From the NCBI GenBank assembly GCA_937884915.1, contig CALAAN010000019.1, forward strand, positions 1-7,723: a stretch of DNA of 7,723 nucleotides, in the 5' to 3' direction. The translations under genes were made by a program, and so were the position numbers. The stretch comes from an uncultured Oscillibacter sp. (GTDB lineage Bacteria; Bacillota; Clostridia; Oscillospirales; Oscillospiraceae). Under the pieces are notes generated by a model that worked only from the letters and a program-made list of their open reading frames with translations, was not told the origin of the DNA and did not search any database. Positions 6,609 to 7,723 of the stretch are shown here, piece by piece (positions within the stretch are counted from its first letter, which is position 1; each line of letters starts with the position of its first letter).

Positions 6609-7709
6609 TTACTTAATGGTTGCGCTGTCGTTCAGCACGCTCGTGCTGTAAAGGAACAGCACGTCCTGCGCGGTAAAGTCGAGGAACTTCCCGAGCATTG
6701 CGGGGGAGAGGTAACGGATGTCGACAAGCGTGATCTCGCTGTACCCCCCCGCGAGCAGCGGAAGAAGACTTGCGGCGAACGAATCACGGAAGACGAGAAG
6801 TTTTCGATCCGTCTGCGCGTTCGGATTCTCGATGCGCAGCAGCGATTTCGGGCCTGAAAGGAAAATTTCATACGGGTCGCTGCCGTCTGCCTTTTCGAGC
6901 GTATAGACGGGGAGATATTCGCTGTTCTCGTAGTCGTACACGCGGCAGCTGTCAATGACGCTGTTTGTGAGGTAGGCGAGCTTGTCAGGCTCCATCGGCA
7001 GCGCCGACTGCCCGCGGTACACGCCGTAAAACGGCGTGTCGAGCGTGACCTCGGTAAAGTCCCCAGTCAGCGAGACGCCCATCGCGTCCGCCAGCGCCCT
7101 GGCTGTGGGGGCAAGCATCTCCTGCCGCCAGTGGAGGTCGGTGCGGTAATACGATTGCAGTGACAGCGTGTCCGTCAGGTCGATATACTGGGCAAAATCG
7201 ACCTTTTCCCGCATGAGCGAGAAGAACTTCTCATAGTCCATCACGGGATAGCCGTTTTCGGCGGCTAAAAAGTAGTTCTTGTCGGGAATGACGGAGAGGT
7301 AGACGTTCGCGCCCGTGTCCTTGAGGTACGTTTCGTACACATAGCGGAAGCGGTCGGCCGCGTGGTCGAGCGAATCCTCGCGGATCGTGTCGTCGAGCTT
7401 TGCGGCGTAGCCGCCTGCGACGTAGATGCCGTTGTTGTCCCTTTCAGCGAAAAGATCGCGGACGGACAGCGCCTTGAGCGTGCGGAGCTCGTCGCGCAGC
7501 GGGAATTGATCGAGCGTGTAGCTCTCGAAATTCGACTGAAAGCGTCCGGAGAGCACTTCTTCCGCGCTGAGCGTCGGGAACTGCTTGAGCGGCCGGCGCT
7601 CGCTTTCCGACACGGCGTCGTCACTCTTGCAAATGCTCCACAGCGCGAACACGAGCACGAACGCCGCCGCGATGCCGAGGGTGAGGACGTCTTTTGCGTT
7701 TCGATTCAT
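6609..7709 (-). CDS. DHHW-family membrane-anchored protein, likely SGNH/AlgX-like surface acetylation factor
   Basis: The 366-residue product starts with a short basic stretch and a membrane anchor (about 8-27, LTLGIAAAFVLVFALWSI), so the rest is extracytoplasmic. The juxtamembrane ESERRPLKQFPTLSAEEVLSG (35-55) and YTLDQFPLRDELR (64-76) match the opening of DHHW proteins, which resemble AlgX/AlgJ-type SGNH acetyltransferases. The signature reads DLHW at 191-194 (YRTDLHWR), with Leu in place of the first His, and the Ser-containing FRDSF lies at 308-311 where the family has its catalytic-serine-like motif. These proteins usually accompany an MBOAT acyltransferase in cell-wall or exopolysaccharide O-acetylation; such a partner would be beyond the right edge, upstream in transcription. 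AAGGAGG seven bases before the ATG fixes the start. The terminator right after it makes it the last gene of its unit. Acetyl transfer is inferred, not shown. Confidence 0.8.
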   Translation of the reverse strand: MNRNAKDVLTLGIAAAFVLVFALWSICKSDDAVSESERRPLKQFPTLSAEEVLSGRFQSNFESYTLDQFPLRDELRTLKALSVRDLFAERDNNGIYVAGGYAAKLDDTIREDSLDHAADRFRYVYETYLKDTGANVYLSVIPDKNYFLAAENGYPVMDYEKFFSLMREKVDFAQYIDLTDTLSLQSYYRTDLHWRQEMLAPTARALADAMGVSLTGDFTEVTLDTPFYGVYRGQSALPMEPDKLAYLTNSVIDSCRVYDYENSEYLPVYTLEKADGSDPYEIFLSGPKSLLRIENPNAQTDRKLLVFRDSFAASLLPLLAGGYSEITLVDIRYLSPAMLGKFLDFTAQDVLFLYSTSVLNDSATIK

Positions 7710-7716
7710 GCGATGC

Positions 7717-7723
7717 CCTCCTT
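7717..7723 (-). promoter_or_regulatory. ribosome binding site of the DHHW-family gene
   Basis: AAGGAGG lies seven bases before the ATG at 7709 and runs to the window edge. Any promoter or upstream gene is outside. Confidence 0.85.

Overview
The window looks like chromosome from a GC-rich, low-branching Firmicute, most likely a gut clostridium of the Oscillospirales. The basis is the purine-rich AGGAGG-type ribosome sites, the many strong intrinsic terminators, a type III glutamine synthetase and an integrative-element edge of the sort common in that group. The genus cannot be fixed from the sequence alone.

Layout, left to right. Bases 1-540 are visibly more AT-rich between genes. They hold one small unrecognised rightward gene (15-317), its hairpin terminator, a pair of TGCTATCA direct repeats spaced 11 bp apart, and a leftward hairpin. 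I read this as the end of an integrated mobile element abutting the 3' end of guaA, a well-known integration hotspot. From 541 to the right edge the window is backbone, and all four genes there are leftward: guaA (GMP synthetase, 541-2082), pyrG (CTP synthase, 2183-3781), glnN (type III glutamine synthetase, 4192-6288) and a membrane-anchored DHHW-family protein (6609-7709).

Each of the four leftward genes is followed by its own hairpin terminator, and three of the four gaps carry promoter or leader-like structure, so this is a neighbourhood and not one operon. Functionally, three neighbours share one metabolite: GlnN makes glutamine, and PyrG and GuaA spend its amide nitrogen on CTP and GMP. 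The DHHW gene is unrelated and probably belongs with a cell-surface O-acetylation locus beyond the right edge.

The least ordinary DNA is the 410-bp gap between glnN and pyrG. It is almost entirely foldable: a symmetric terminator, several hairpins, and a 137-bp unit bounded by perfect 12-bp terminal inverted repeats (TTTTTTGGCACG / CGTGCCAAAAAA), which looks like a dispersed palindromic repeat or MITE-like unit inserted in the pyrG leader. A second oddity is a rightward hairpin terminator at 6483-6524 with no recognised gene ahead of it, preceded by a plausible rightward promoter. I found no CRISPR array, tRNA, rRNA, recognisable riboswitch or defence system. I see no convincing new multi-gene system in this window.
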